Shown: positions 41,163 to 50,890, numbered from the stretch's first letter. The stretch: 64,000 nucleotides of DNA from Bombyx mori (GCF_030269925.1 NC_085129.1:16793501-16857500), one strand, 5' to 3'. Notes: generated from the sequence alone by a model not told the origin. Numbers and translations: made by a program.

Positions 41163-41397
41163 TTCACTTCACACTTGTACAGTGCACAAAGAGAATGTTG
41201 CAAACAAACTCGTACGATGATTGTAAAAAAATAAATGTCGACCGAAAATGCTTTTAAATAATTCCGATGAATTAGATCGAAAATTCCATACACACAACCA
41301 TTATACACGATATCAAACCCGGAATGTTATTATAGTACAAAGAAAACAATTGTTTATGAAAATCATCACAAAAATGGCGGCAAAGTAAAGTTAGGTT

Positions 41398-41408
41398 AAT
41401 TGTCACGA
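41398..41408 (+). repeat. Left target-site duplication of the R1-clade element
   Basis: AATTGTCACGA, identical to 48227-48237. Its first AA is ambiguous with the poly(A) at the right end, so the duplication is 9-11 bp. Confidence 0.9.
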
Positions 41409-41517
41409 CCCCACCGAACGTGGTCTCGCCTTGTCGCGGCGGTGGGGCTTAAGCGTGCACCCCGATACCGTGGAGCAGCGTTGTCTGCACAGGGGTGCCG
41501 TGAACAAAGAGGACTGC
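41409..41517 (+). ncRNA. HDV-like self-cleaving ribozyme candidate at the retrotransposon 5' end
   Basis: Hand folding gives the nested order of the HDV family. P1: CCCCACC (41409-41415) with GGTGGGG (41441-41447), 7 bp starting at the first element base. P3: GCC (41428-41430) with GGC (41438-41440) closing a 7-nt loop TTGTCGC, directly followed by the P1 3' strand. P4: GCACCCC (41457-41463) with GGGGTGC (41492-41498). P2: about 41420-41427 with 41509-41517, with wobbles and one bulge. The joiner 41499-41508 would hold the catalytic C; this part matches the consensus least well. Such ribozymes are known at R2 and other LINE 5' ends. Confidence 0.5.
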
Positions 41518-41606
41518 ACACCGTGTTCCCGTTTTCCCACCTTTGCTGGACAAAGGGTGCGTGAAGCGGGAGATGGCTCCCTTCTGGAGCCGTCTTGAAT
41601 GCTAGG

Positions 41607-41860
41607 CCATGTCCCCGGCAGCTTTTTGGCTGCTAAAGGGGAAGGCCCTCCAGAGGAGGGTACCGGTACGCCGGCGTGGCCACACCGTGGTCAGACGTGT
41701 GGGTCTGTCAGTAATGGTAGACCCCACGTGGATGAGAAGTGAACCGGAGGGCACTCCCTTCCGGTCGCTGGTTGCCATGTCCCCGGCTGCCTCTTGGCGG
41801 CTACAGGGGAAGGCCCCCCAAAGGGGGGTACCGGTTTACCGGCGTGGCTTCGAAGAAGCA
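41607..41860 (+). repeat. Tandem duplication in R1-element 5' UTR (168-bp period)
   Basis: The block beginning CCATGTCCCCGG at 41607 recurs at 41775, each followed by a similar CGGC.GC..TTGGC..CTA.AGGGGAAGGC stretch and a GGTACCGG site. Confidence 0.8.
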
Positions 41861-41881
41861 CACCGCAATCCCTACCGAGTA

Positions 41882-42180
41882 GGGGACGGGGGCTGCTGCC
41901 TAGCAGGAGCCGTGAGGATGCGAACCTCTATAAAAAATGCCCCAATCCCAAGTTTTTGACACCTGACGATGGGATGAATGGCTGGAGGGAGTCTAGTCCC
42001 AAGGGTTGTCCCATACCGTAATCCCCACTTGGTGGGGGGCGGGGGCCGCTGCCTAGTAGGGGCCGCGAGGATGCAAACCTCTATAAAAAATGCCCTAATC
42101 CTAAGCCTGTGACGTGCCCGGTGATGGGATGAGTGGCTGGAGGGTGTCCAGTCGTGAGGGCCGTCCCAGGGGACCGACCC
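41882..42180 (+). promoter_or_regulatory. Two 153-bp monomers with TATAAAAAATGCC, R1-element 5' UTR
   Basis: GGGGGC.GCTGCCTAG.AGG.GCCG followed by CTCTATAAAAAATGCC occurs at about 41889-41941 and again 153 bp later. Repeated TATA-like monomers recall 5' UTR promoter arrays of other LINEs; promoter function is inferred. Confidence 0.5.
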
Positions 42181-42208
42181 CTGGTTAAATAACAAAGGAA
42201 CGAAATGA

Positions 42209-44590
42209 ATGATGGCAAACTTACAAAAAACATTACCCCAGGAGGGTACCACTCTAGGTGGAGAATGCCTCCGTGCTTCCACTTCGGTGGGAGCATGCTG
42301 CCCCACGTATTCTGGGGGGGGCAAAGCATGCCACGATGAAGGGGGCTGTGCGACGGGCAGCGGAAAACCCGTCGAACCGAGGTGTGCCAGCGCTGGCTCG
42401 ACGCGCTCTGCGCTCGTCAGCGACTGCGAGGCGGCTGGCCCGAAAGGGAAAGTCAGGCGGAAGAGGAAATCGAGGGGAGTTTCTTCCCGCGAAGGGAAGG
42501 GGGGGCTAACGTCGTCCTCTGACACGGATGCCCCACCGGAGAAAGTGGTGGTAGTCTCCGATTCGGCCTCTGCCGCGGAGGAGATGCCGCCCCCTAAAGG
42601 GAGACCCGCTCGGGGGAAGGGCGCACCGTCACCGGCGCCGTCATCGGCGTCGATGTCTGTCGCCTCGCTGGACGGGCGGACGACAGAAGAGGAGGAGGGC
42701 GGTCTTCGGGACCCTGCCTTGGTCATAGGCAGGGCCATGAAGACCGTCAAGTCGTATGCGGCGACCAGTGCCAAAACCAAAGCTGCTGGCCGCAGGCTGC
42801 GGGAAGTCGTCTCGCGAGTCTCGAAGGTTCTGCCTTCGGTTGCTTCCGCCAATGACCAGGTGGTGCAGCTGATGGCGGAGAATTTGAGGCTCCGAGCACA
42901 GCTACAGGCGCAGCAGCGGCCCGATGGCAAGGTTGCTGCTACCAAGCGGGTAGCCGCGACGAGGTCGTCGCCCGCGTTGCCGCGTGCCGCTGGGTCGCGG
43001 ACTCCTCCGGCATCTGTGCCGGCGGTGTCGCCGCTGGTCTCCGGGGTCCCTCGGGGTCCCTGTCCCTCAGCGGCGGCTGGCGACCCGTGGCCCGTGCTGC
43101 CACCATCGCGCGCGGTACAGCGGCGTTCGCGTCTCCCGTCGCCGCGGTCTAGGGAGGCGACGGCCGTCGAGCGGCAGCAGGGATCCGCGGGGCCACGGAT
43201 CTTGGGCCTGCCGGAACCGAATTGCTACAGCCTGGACGAGATTATCGATCGCACCGTCCAGGCTGTAATGGAAAGGCTGGGTGGCGGGCTGGCGGCTCTC
43301 GAAGCGAAACGTATTGTCGCTGGTGACGCTGAACGGCCTGCGTCTACACATGCCGCGGTGTCGGGTGCTGCAGTGACCCGCTCCACCCCCGTACAGGCTC
43401 CAGCTACTAGGGCGGGCCCGGGGCGAGACAGAGCCAAGCGGGGGGGCGGCGCTAACGCGAAGTGCACATCGCAAGCGCCTCAACCCCGTCCGCTGCCCCC
43501 GCCCCCGTCTAACATGGACGAGGGGTGGAATGTGGTGGCCCGGCGGGGTGCCAAGAGGGCCGTACCGACAGCTCCCCAAGTGGGTGGAGCACCGGCCACT
43601 GCGGCGTCTCAGGCTGCTCCCCAACAGGGTCGAGCGCCTGTGGCCGCCAAGAAAAAGAAGACGAAGAAGAAGTCGACGCGCGCGCCGCGGTCGGCGGCAG
43701 TGGTCTTAACGCTGCTGCCGGCCGCCGAGGCCAGGGGCGTGTCATACGGAGATGTAGTCTCCCGGGCGTGCGCGGCTATTGATCTGGACGAGATCGGGGC
43801 GGGGGAGGGCCTCCGCTGTAGGCTGACGGCCAATGGGGCCAAGCTACTAGAGTGTCCCGGTGCCGATAGTTCCGGCATCGCGGAGCGTCTGGCGGCGAAG
43901 CTCCGTACGGTTCTGCCTGAGGAGGAGGTTCGAGTGCACAGGCCGGTCAAAATGGCTGAATTGAGAGTGACCGGCCTGGACGACTGCACCACTAAGGATG
44001 AGGTGGCGGCGGCTATTGCCGCCCGGGGCAACTGCGCCCTGGAGAATATAACCGTAGGCGAGCTGCGCCTCGGTTATACCGGGGCTGGCTCTGTTTGGGT
44101 GCGTTGCCCGGTAGAGGCGGCCACCTCCTTGGCTGCTCCTCCGCCCGGGAGACCGTCGGGGGAACCGGGCAGGTTGCGCGTGGGCTGGATAGCGGCCCGC
44201 GTGCGCCTTCTCGAACCACGCGCCTGGCGGTGCCTTAGGTGCTTCAGCACTGGGCACTGCCTTGCTAAATGCGCGAGTGCCGTTGACCGCAGCGGATTGT
44301 GCTTTCGCTGTGGTCAGCCGGGACACAAGGCGGCCGTGTGCTCGGCTGCGCCGCACTGCTTATTATGTGCGGCGGCCGGGCGCAAGGCTGACCACCGGGC
44401 CGGGGGCAAGGCCTGCCCTCCGGCCAGCAAGAATGCTGAACGAAATCGGCGCCGCCAAGCTAAGCGGCGTCAAAAGAAGCGGTTGGCCGGGGGAGCACCG
44501 GCCGGCACTTTGTCCCCCGCTGAGGCGTTCGCGCCCGATAGCGGGGGCAATGGAGTAGGGGAGGGAGCGATGGATGTGGTTCAGTCTTAA
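42209..44590 (+). CDS. R1-clade ORF1, gag-like nucleic-acid-binding protein
   Basis: 793 residues. Long low-complexity N-terminal half rich in Ala, Pro, Ser and Arg, then a globular region (about 490-660), then three zinc-knuckle-like motifs: CLRCFSTGHCLAKC (675-688), CFRCGQPGHKAAVC (698-711), and a longer Cys/His motif from Cys717. Packages element RNA into ribonucleoprotein particles. The M at 42209 is the first in frame; it is followed at once by a second M. The stop overlaps the ORF2 start. Confidence 0.9.
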   Translation: MMANLQKTLPQEGTTLGGECLRASTSVGACCPTYSGGGKACHDEGGCATGSGKPVEPRCASAGSTRSALVSDCEAAGPKGKVRRKRKSRGVSSREGKGGLTSSSDTDAPPEKVVVVSDSASAAEEMPPPKGRPARGKGAPSPAPSSASMSVASLDGRTTEEEEGGLRDPALVIGRAMKTVKSYAATSAKTKAAGRRLREVVSRVSKVLPSVASANDQVVQLMAENLRLRAQLQAQQRPDGKVAATKRVAATRSSPALPRAAGSRTPPASVPAVSPLVSGVPRGPCPSAAAGDPWPVLPPSRAVQRRSRLPSPRSREATAVERQQGSAGPRILGLPEPNCYSLDEIIDRTVQAVMERLGGGLAALEAKRIVAGDAERPASTHAAVSGAAVTRSTPVQAPATRAGPGRDRAKRGGGANAKCTSQAPQPRPLPPPPSNMDEGWNVVARRGAKRAVPTAPQVGGAPATAASQAAPQQGRAPVAAKKKKTKKKSTRAPRSAAVVLTLLPAAEARGVSYGDVVSRACAAIDLDEIGAGEGLRCRLTANGAKLLECPGADSSGIAERLAAKLRTVLPEEEVRVHRPVKMAELRVTGLDDCTTKDEVAAAIAARGNCALENITVGELRLGYTGAGSVWVRCPVEAATSLAAPPPGRPSGEPGRLRVGWIAARVRLLEPRAWRCLRCFSTGHCLAKCASAVDRSGLCFRCGQPGHKAAVCSAAPHCLLCAAAGRKADHRAGGKACPPASKNAERNRRRQAKRRQKKRLAGGAPAGTLSPAEAFAPDSGGNGVGEGAMDVVQS

Positions 44591-47500
44591 TGGATCACAC
44601 CTATCGCTTCCTGCAGGGAAACTTGAACCACTCCGCTGGGGCTCAGGACATGTTGCTCCAGACCATGGCGGAGTGGTCAATTGACGTGGCTGTGGTCGCC
44701 GAGCCATACTTCGTTCCCCCAGCGGATGACTGTTGGTTTGGGGACGTTGATGGCTTGGCGGCCATACATATCAGAAGAACCGCGATGGTCCCCCCCCTGG
44801 CGATGGTGACCAGGGGCCCCGGGATCGTCGCGGTACAGTTAGAAAATATCGTCGTGATCGGGGTGTACTTTTCTCCGAATCGGCCTACCGTCGAGTTCGA
44901 GCGGTTCCTGGACGGGCTAGAGGTGATCGCTCGTCACCTCGCTCCCCGTTCAGTGATACTGGCGGGGGACTTCAATGCGAAGTCTGTCGCTTGGGGTTCC
45001 CCATTCACGGACGCTCGTGGTAGGCTGCTGGAGGAGTGGGCGGTCGCGGTCGGTCTCTGTATCGTTAATAGGGGCTCGATCGCGACTTGCGTGCGGTGGA
45101 CGGGCGAGTCTATCGTGGACTTGACGTTCGCGAGCTCGCCCGTCGCGCGGCGCATCCTCGGCTGGAGAGTGGTGGTGGGGGCGGAATCGTTGTCCGATCA
45201 CCGGTATATCCGGTACGATCTTTCTGCCCCTGCGCCGACGCCGGCTGCAGGTGCCCGCGGGGTTGACCCCCCGCAGAGTGCATCCCGGTCATTCCCTAGG
45301 TGGGCACTGAAGCTCCTGAACAGGGAGCTCCTGGTGGAGGCCTCTATGGTGGCGGCGTGGGCGCCCAAGCGCCCACAACCTGTCGATGTGGAAACCGAGG
45401 CCGAATGGTTCCGGGGCGCGATGCACCGCATATGTGATGCCTCGATGCCCCGGGTCGGCTCTCGGCACTCTGGACGGCGACAGTCGCCCTGGTGGTCGCC
45501 CGAAATTGCAAGACTGCGTGCGGTCTCCATTCGGGCGAGCCGCCGGTGCACTAGACACCGCCGTCGCCGCCGCCTGCGGCGCGACGAGCCCGTCGCGTTC
45601 GCGGAGGAGGAAGCTCGGCTGCACCGCGAATATCGCGCTGCGAAGGACGCCCTGCGGCTGGCCATCAGGCGGGCCAAGGAGCAGAACATGGAGAGACTCT
45701 TGGAGGCGCTCGAAGCGGATCCGTGGGGGAGCCCATACAAATTGGTACGCGGCAAGTTGCGCCCGTGGGCCCCCTCTATGACTGAGCGTCTCCAGCCCCA
45801 GCAGCTGCGGGACATCGTTTCGGCGTTGTTCCCGCAGGAGCGGGAGGGTTTTGTCCCTCCCGCTATGGGCGGGCCGTCTGACACCGTCGACGGCCAAGCT
45901 CCTGCTGAGGTGCCTCGTATTACCGAGGCAGAGCTCCGGGTGGCCGTTGTCAAGATGACTGCGAAAGACACGGCCCCCGGCCCGGACGGAGTCCACGGCC
46001 GGGTATTGGCCTTGGCCCTCGGTGCCCTGGGGGACCGGCTCCTTGAGCTATATAATGGCTGCTTGGAGTCGGGACGGTTTCCGTCGCTCTGGCGGACGGG
46101 TAGACTTGTGTTGTTGAGGAAGGAGGGGCGCCCGGTGGATACAGCCGCCGGGTATCGTCCTATCGTGCTGCTGGACGAGGCGGGAAAATTGCTGGAACGT
46201 ATTCTGGCTGCCCGCATCGTTCGGCACCTGGTCGGGGTGGGGCCTGACCTGTCGGCGGAGCAGTACGGCTTCCGGGAGGGCCGTTCGACCGTGGATGCAA
46301 TTCTTCGCGTGCGGTCCCTCTCGGACGAGGCCGTTTCTCGGGGTGGGGTGGCGCTGGCGGTGTCTCTTGACATCGCCAACGCATTTAACACTCTGCCCTG
46401 GACCGTGATAGGGGGGGCACTGGAGAGGCATGGAGTGCCCCTCTACCTCCGCCGGCTGGTTGGGTCCTATTTGGGGGCCAGGTCGGTCGTATGTACCGGG
46501 TACGGTGGGACCCTTCATCGTTTTCCGGTCGTGCGTGGTGTTCCGCAGGGGTCGGTTCTCGGCCCCCTCTTGTGGAATATCGGGTACGACTGGGTGCTGA
46601 GGGGCGCCCTCCTCCCGGGCCTCCGCGTTATTTGTTACGCGGACGACACGTTGGTCGTGGCCCGGGGGGATGATTTTAGGGAGTCTGCCCGTCTCGCCAC
46701 AGCGGGAGTGGCTCTCGTCGTCGGAAGGATAAGGAGGCTGGGTCTCGACGTGGCGCTCAATAAATCCGAGGCTCTGTGGTTTCACGGGCCGCGGAGGGCG
46801 CCACCCGTTGACACCCACATCGTGGTTGGAGGCGTCCGGATAGGGGTCGGGGTGCAGTTGAAGTACCTCGGCCTCGTGTTGGACAGCCGGTGGGCCTTTC
46901 GTGCTCACTTTGCGGAGCTGGTCCCCCGATTGATGGGGACGGCCGGTTCTTTGAGCCGGCTGCTCCCGAATATTGGGGGACCGGATCAGGTTGTGCGCCG
47001 TCTCTACGCGGGGGTGGTGCGATCGATGGCCCTGTACGGTGCACCTGTGTGGGCTGAGCCGCGCAACCGGGCCACTATGGCTCGGTTCTTGCGCCGGCCG
47101 CAGCGCACCGTTGCCATCAGGGTCATCCGCGGATATCGCACCGTCTCCTTCGAGGCGGCGTGTGTTTTGGCGGGGACGCCGCCATGGGAGCTGGAGGCGG
47201 AGTCGCTCGCTGCCGACTATCGGTGGCGCAGCGAGCTTCGTGCTCGGGGCGTGGCGCGTGTCCCCGAGAGTGAGCTGCGGGCGCGGAAGGCCCATTCTCG
47301 GCGGTCCGTGCTCGAGTCGTGGTCGAGGCGATTGGCCAACCCCACGTGGGGGCTACGGACCGTCGAGGCGGTTTACCCGGTCTTTGATGACTGGGTGAAT
47401 CGTGGCGAGGGACGTCTCACCTTTCGTCTGGTGCAGGTGCTGACCGGGCACGGATGCTTCGGGAAGTACCTGCGCCGGATAGGGGCTGAGCCGACGACGA

Positions 47501-47805
47501 GGTGTCACCATTGTGGACACGACCTGGACACGGCGGAGCATACGCTCGCTGTCTGCCCCGCTTGGGAGGTGCAGCGCCGTGTCCTGGTCGCAAAGATAGG
47601 ACCTGACTTGTCGCTGCCTGGCGTCGTGGCGTCGATGCTTGGCAGCGATGAGTCATGGAAGGCTATGCTCGACTTCTGCGAGTGCACCATCTCGCAGAAG
47701 GAGGCGGCGGGGCGAGTGAGGGAAAGCTCTCCTCACTACGCAGAAACCCGCCGCCGCCGAGCAGGGGGTCGGGACCGGGGTCGTATCCGTGACCTGGCCC
47801 CCTAA
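44590..47805 (+). CDS. R1-clade ORF2, endonuclease and reverse transcriptase
   Basis: 1071 residues, no internal stop. N-terminal APE-type endonuclease: FLQGNLNHS, GDFNAK (Asp127), SIVDLTF and SDHRY (His204). Reverse transcriptase: APGPDGVHG, YRPIVLLDEAGKLLE, QYGFREGRST, motif A DIANAFN (from 594), RGVPQGSVLGPLLWN, and YADD at 683-686. C-terminal CCHC finger with Cys972, Cys975, His984, Cys989. Nicks the target and primes cDNA synthesis on it. The start ATG shares its A with the ORF1 TAA (TAATG), as in SART1, where this drives translational coupling. Confidence 0.95.
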   Translation: MDHTYRFLQGNLNHSAGAQDMLLQTMAEWSIDVAVVAEPYFVPPADDCWFGDVDGLAAIHIRRTAMVPPLAMVTRGPGIVAVQLENIVVIGVYFSPNRPTVEFERFLDGLEVIARHLAPRSVILAGDFNAKSVAWGSPFTDARGRLLEEWAVAVGLCIVNRGSIATCVRWTGESIVDLTFASSPVARRILGWRVVVGAESLSDHRYIRYDLSAPAPTPAAGARGVDPPQSASRSFPRWALKLLNRELLVEASMVAAWAPKRPQPVDVETEAEWFRGAMHRICDASMPRVGSRHSGRRQSPWWSPEIARLRAVSIRASRRCTRHRRRRRLRRDEPVAFAEEEARLHREYRAAKDALRLAIRRAKEQNMERLLEALEADPWGSPYKLVRGKLRPWAPSMTERLQPQQLRDIVSALFPQEREGFVPPAMGGPSDTVDGQAPAEVPRITEAELRVAVVKMTAKDTAPGPDGVHGRVLALALGALGDRLLELYNGCLESGRFPSLWRTGRLVLLRKEGRPVDTAAGYRPIVLLDEAGKLLERILAARIVRHLVGVGPDLSAEQYGFREGRSTVDAILRVRSLSDEAVSRGGVALAVSLDIANAFNTLPWTVIGGALERHGVPLYLRRLVGSYLGARSVVCTGYGGTLHRFPVVRGVPQGSVLGPLLWNIGYDWVLRGALLPGLRVICYADDTLVVARGDDFRESARLATAGVALVVGRIRRLGLDVALNKSEALWFHGPRRAPPVDTHIVVGGVRIGVGVQLKYLGLVLDSRWAFRAHFAELVPRLMGTAGSLSRLLPNIGGPDQVVRRLYAGVVRSMALYGAPVWAEPRNRATMARFLRRPQRTVAIRVIRGYRTVSFEAACVLAGTPPWELEAESLAADYRWRSELRARGVARVPESELRARKAHSRRSVLESWSRRLANPTWGLRTVEAVYPVFDDWVNRGEGRLTFRLVQVLTGHGCFGKYLRRIGAEPTTRCHHCGHDLDTAEHTLAVCPAWEVQRRVLVAKIGPDLSLPGVVASMLGSDESWKAMLDFCECTISQKEAAGRVRESSPHYAETRRRRAGGRDRGRIRDLAP

Positions 47806-48226
47806 GAGCTAGGGGTCCCACCCGTTTTGTGCGGGGAGGGACCCAGACGAGGGGTGGCGTGCTCTGCACGCTCACCCGCAATAGGAAGCCGGGTGATGGT
47901 AGACCGCGTTCCCCCGACCGCTCTGGGGGAAGGTGTAACGCGGCGCCATCAAAGCGGGCTCTCGGCCCGCTGAACGAGGGAACCGGTGGTCGTTTCGCTG
48001 GCGGCCACCGGTCCGGCGTCCGTGGGACGGTGGGATGGATGTAATGTGCTCTGCGTCAACCCTGTCCCGCCGTTTCAATAGCCCCGACTGGGCTCCGGCC
48101 CGGTCCGAGGTAGGGCGCCGGTTGTGAGCGGCAGGAGTTTTTAGTGAGGTTCAACTCCCACATACCCCACCTGCCGCGCGGGTGGGGATCCGGCGATTTT
48201 CTCCTGTGGAAAAAAAAAAAAAAAAA
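47806..48226 (+). other. R1-element 3' UTR and poly(A)
   Basis: About 400 bp of GC-rich untranslated sequence, with short GGGAGGG/CCCCGAC complementary patches, ending in a run of about 17 A. Recognition by the RT is inferred. Confidence 0.75.
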
Positions 48227-48237
48227 AATTGTCACGA
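48227..48237 (+). repeat. Right target-site duplication of the R1-clade element
   Basis: AATTGTCACGA directly after the poly(A) tract, matching the left copy exactly. Confidence 0.9.
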
Positions 48238-49197
48238 ACGTTTTTAAAAAGAAAAAGTTTTTTTTTTATTTCTTTATTAACGCAAAGGCGTTGCTTTCGG
48301 CAAATTCACGACTGCACATTTGGAGTTCGCCTTCGTTAATAATAATTTACGTATGTAAAAATTGAATTTTGGCGACGCGCGCAAAACTAGACGACGAAAC
48401 AAGCGCTTGAAGCAATGCAGCGGAATGTTCTGGAAGGTTTTTTTTTTCTGGTATTGCAAGCAGGAGTTTTTTTTTGTTACTAATACCAAAACCGTTGGAC
48501 GAGCTCAAGGCGCTCCTGGTAATGAGTGGTTATCGGGGCCACGTTAACGGCTCATCTTGAGACATAATATAATAATATATATATACATATTGTCTGTAAA
48601 GTCGGTTAACGGACGATAGTCTTACGTGATAACGTCAATAGCAGAACTATTTGAACTGCTAAGTCTGACGTCACGCGAGGAGAGAGATAAATGTGTCACA
48701 AGCCAACGCTTGGGCTGATCGTGCCTCTCTATCGCTTGTTCTGCGCTCTCGCTCGCACGCTCAGGCTCGGACGTAACGTGACGCTTTTTTGAGCGCGCAG
48801 CCGGTCTTCATCGATTGAGCCCTAAACACGTCATTACGGATCCTCCCGATCCATTAACATAGCTTTTAGGGACCTCAAGCACTGGTCACCGTCGTCGCCG
48901 AACCCATCGCTTGCGACGATTGATAAGACGTTATCAAGTCTGTTTTTAAAAAGCGCTTTTTATGCTTTACCGTAAAAGCACACGACGTTTTACAATATGT
49001 GTAATGCGGTGTGTTATATCGGGGGAAATGATAAGAGACACAATAAATAATTCCAATATGTTATATTTAAATAACTCGCTTAATATAATAATATGTAATT
49101 TAAACCACAGAAGTGTATAAATTTCCGTGTGTGCTTTGCAGTGTTTTCTTTTTGTTTCGAATACATTATTATTTATGTAATGTGTATTTATTATGTA
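48238..49197. other. Right flank of the R1-clade element
   Basis: T-rich runs, a weak Bm1 remnant (48499-48570), TGACGTCA at 48666, a BMC1 ORF fragment; no host exon seen. Confidence 0.4.
48822..48935 (+). mobile_element. BMC1-like ORF2 fragment
   Basis: About 110 bp encoding KHVITDPPDPLT..LLGTSSTGH with a stop inside; no 3' UTR. Confidence 0.65.
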
Positions 49198-49616
49198 CTA
49201 GAGGTCCCGTAGTAGTCGAAATTCGACTATAATTAATTGGAATTGTAAGTTTGTACACTATTATGATTGTATTTTATACTTCTATAAACACAAATTTCGC
49301 CAAGACTACATTATAAAAAATATTAACAAAGACAAACAATATTTAATGTATTCTCAATTTGACAACAGACGCCAAGAACAAAAGTTTGACCATAAATAGT
49401 ATGCATGCGTGTGTGCGTCAAATACATGGTATGTAGTGTGTGTAATGTTTTCTTTATTGATTTAATGTATCTTTTATGCATTATTTAAAAAAAAAATTAG
49501 CGTTGTGCACTTATTCTCTATATTCTCTATAAGTGCGGAAAATTTCATACTCCTCGGTCCGCGCAATTTTCGTAAAAAGGGATACAAAGTTTTTGTTTCA
49601 CGTATTAATATATAGA
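49198..49616 (-). mobile_element. Non-autonomous Helitron, family A (best-preserved copy)
   Basis: On the minus strand it reads A|TCTATATATTAATACGTG ... GGGACCTCTAG|T, with the palindrome AGTCGAAATTCGACT about 14 bp from the end. 419 bp. Conserved ends of this type are known from lepidopteran Helitrons. Confidence 0.8.
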
Positions 49617-49954
49617 TTACAGAAATTTTTCACAAAATCTTTTCATGCCATATCCAAGTCTGACTCGGTAATGAAGTGGTTAGCGCCCATGACCGCTGGG
49701 TCGGGGGTTATGTTCCCTATTCGGGCGAATATCTGTGTGACGCAAAAAATTGTTTGCTCTTTTTCTGTGGGTTTATTTCAAGGTATGTAAGTATGTACGA
49801 TAGTCAGAGTCCCATAGTACGAGGCACCCTGGTTTGAGGTCGGATGATCGTGTGTGAGGTCTCCCGTGTTTATTTTATTGACACAAAATAACTAAGACTT
49901 TTTTCTGAGCACTGAAAATTTTCTGCTTCAATGCCAGGTCTTGAGGGTCATAAG

Positions 49955-50038
49955 TCAGTGGTGCTCAACTACTGGTCCCCGAACCCTGTAGGGGCCAGTG
50001 GTGCTCAAACTACTGGTCCCGGACCCTGTGGGGGGACC
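49955..50038 (+). repeat. Tandem pair of 41-bp units, hAT-end-like
   Basis: CAGTGGTGCTCAA then CTACTGGTCCC.GAACCCTGT occurs twice. CAGTGGTGCTCAA resembles hAT terminal repeats. Confidence 0.7.
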
Positions 50039-50204
50039 GTATAATTGGGGTTGCCAAATTTTTTTTTCGATCATTTTCGAAGCTCCTCTTAAACAACTTC
50101 GTCCTGATCTCACCAAATACAGAATATAACTTTCGAACCAAGTCGATGGCACTGGTTGGTAAAATACTTCATTAGAAGTATTTTTTCTTCTTGGGATTAT
50201 ATTA

Positions 50205-50256
50205 ACATCAGGTGAGCCGTGAGCTCGTCCACCCATATAAGCAATAATAAAAAAAC
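50205..50256 (+). repeat. Bm1 SINE 3' stub
   Basis: ACATCAGGTGAGCCGTGAGC to AAGCAATAATAAAAAA. Confidence 0.75.
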
Positions 50257-50890
50257 GTATTATAACGGACATTTATCTAGATAGGGTTCCTCAAAAAAAA
50301 TTCTCTGCACCGGTCTCGGGTCGTAGTAAAAAAAAGTGACACACCCCTGACATAAGTCACTGTTACACATATTAAAATTAACAATTTCCAGAGAAGCCTT
50401 CGAATTCTACACGCTACATTGTTATTTCTGAATAAATTAATTATTAATAAATTCAGTTTTCGCATGCCAATTAACACATAATACGTTTTGGTATAGCATG
50501 TTAAAGAGTTCTCACCTTTCGAAAATAAAACTTTAATGAGGATCAAATGTTGCAAACACTTTTGCATTAGTTTTGAAAATTAAAAAATCAAACTGTCGAC
50601 CGAGTGTCAAACAAAATTTGAAACCACAGTACCTACGACCGTGTCGTTTCGAACGCGGGAAAACTTTCATGGCGGACCCACGCGTAACCTCCACAACTGA
50701 ACGAGAATGTTTTTAAACAGAATCGCTTAGGAAATAATCATTTAGTTTATATTTTAATTAACAATGGACAGTTTATAAATATAGTTTATTGTTATAAAAT
50801 TTAAATCCTAATTGTTTTCTATTCGATTGTATTGAATAGCAGTCAGTGAGTCAGCTCTGACACTGTCAGTATGTTTTTTTTTTAAATTCC

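Larger units (their letters stand above)
41409..48226 (+). mobile_element. Complete R1-clade non-LTR retrotransposon
   Basis: 6.8-kb GC-rich element flanked by a perfect 11-bp direct repeat AATTGTCACGA (41398-41408 and 48227-48237). Layout: 5' UTR 41409-42208, ORF1 42209-44590, ORF2 44590-47805, 3' UTR, poly(A) about 48210-48226. The protein order (CCHC knuckles in ORF1; APE endonuclease, RT and a single CCHC in ORF2) is that of the R1 clade (R1, TRAS, SART, Waldo and relatives). The flanks are not 28S rDNA or TTAGG repeats. Both ORFs are open, which suggests a recent insertion and possible activity. Confidence 0.93.

Noticed and set aside
41872..42945. 357-codon minus-strand open frame across the 5' UTR and ORF1
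   Set aside because: No recognisable domain; explained by high GC and ORF1 codon bias.
45198..46391. 397-codon minus-strand open frame
   Set aside because: Shadow of the GC-rich ORF2; no domain, no ribosome or splice context. The sense frame has all RT motifs.
46048..47295. 415-codon minus-strand open frame
   Set aside because: Antisense shadow of ORF2; composition (Pro, Arg, His-rich) is typical of antisense GC-rich coding DNA.
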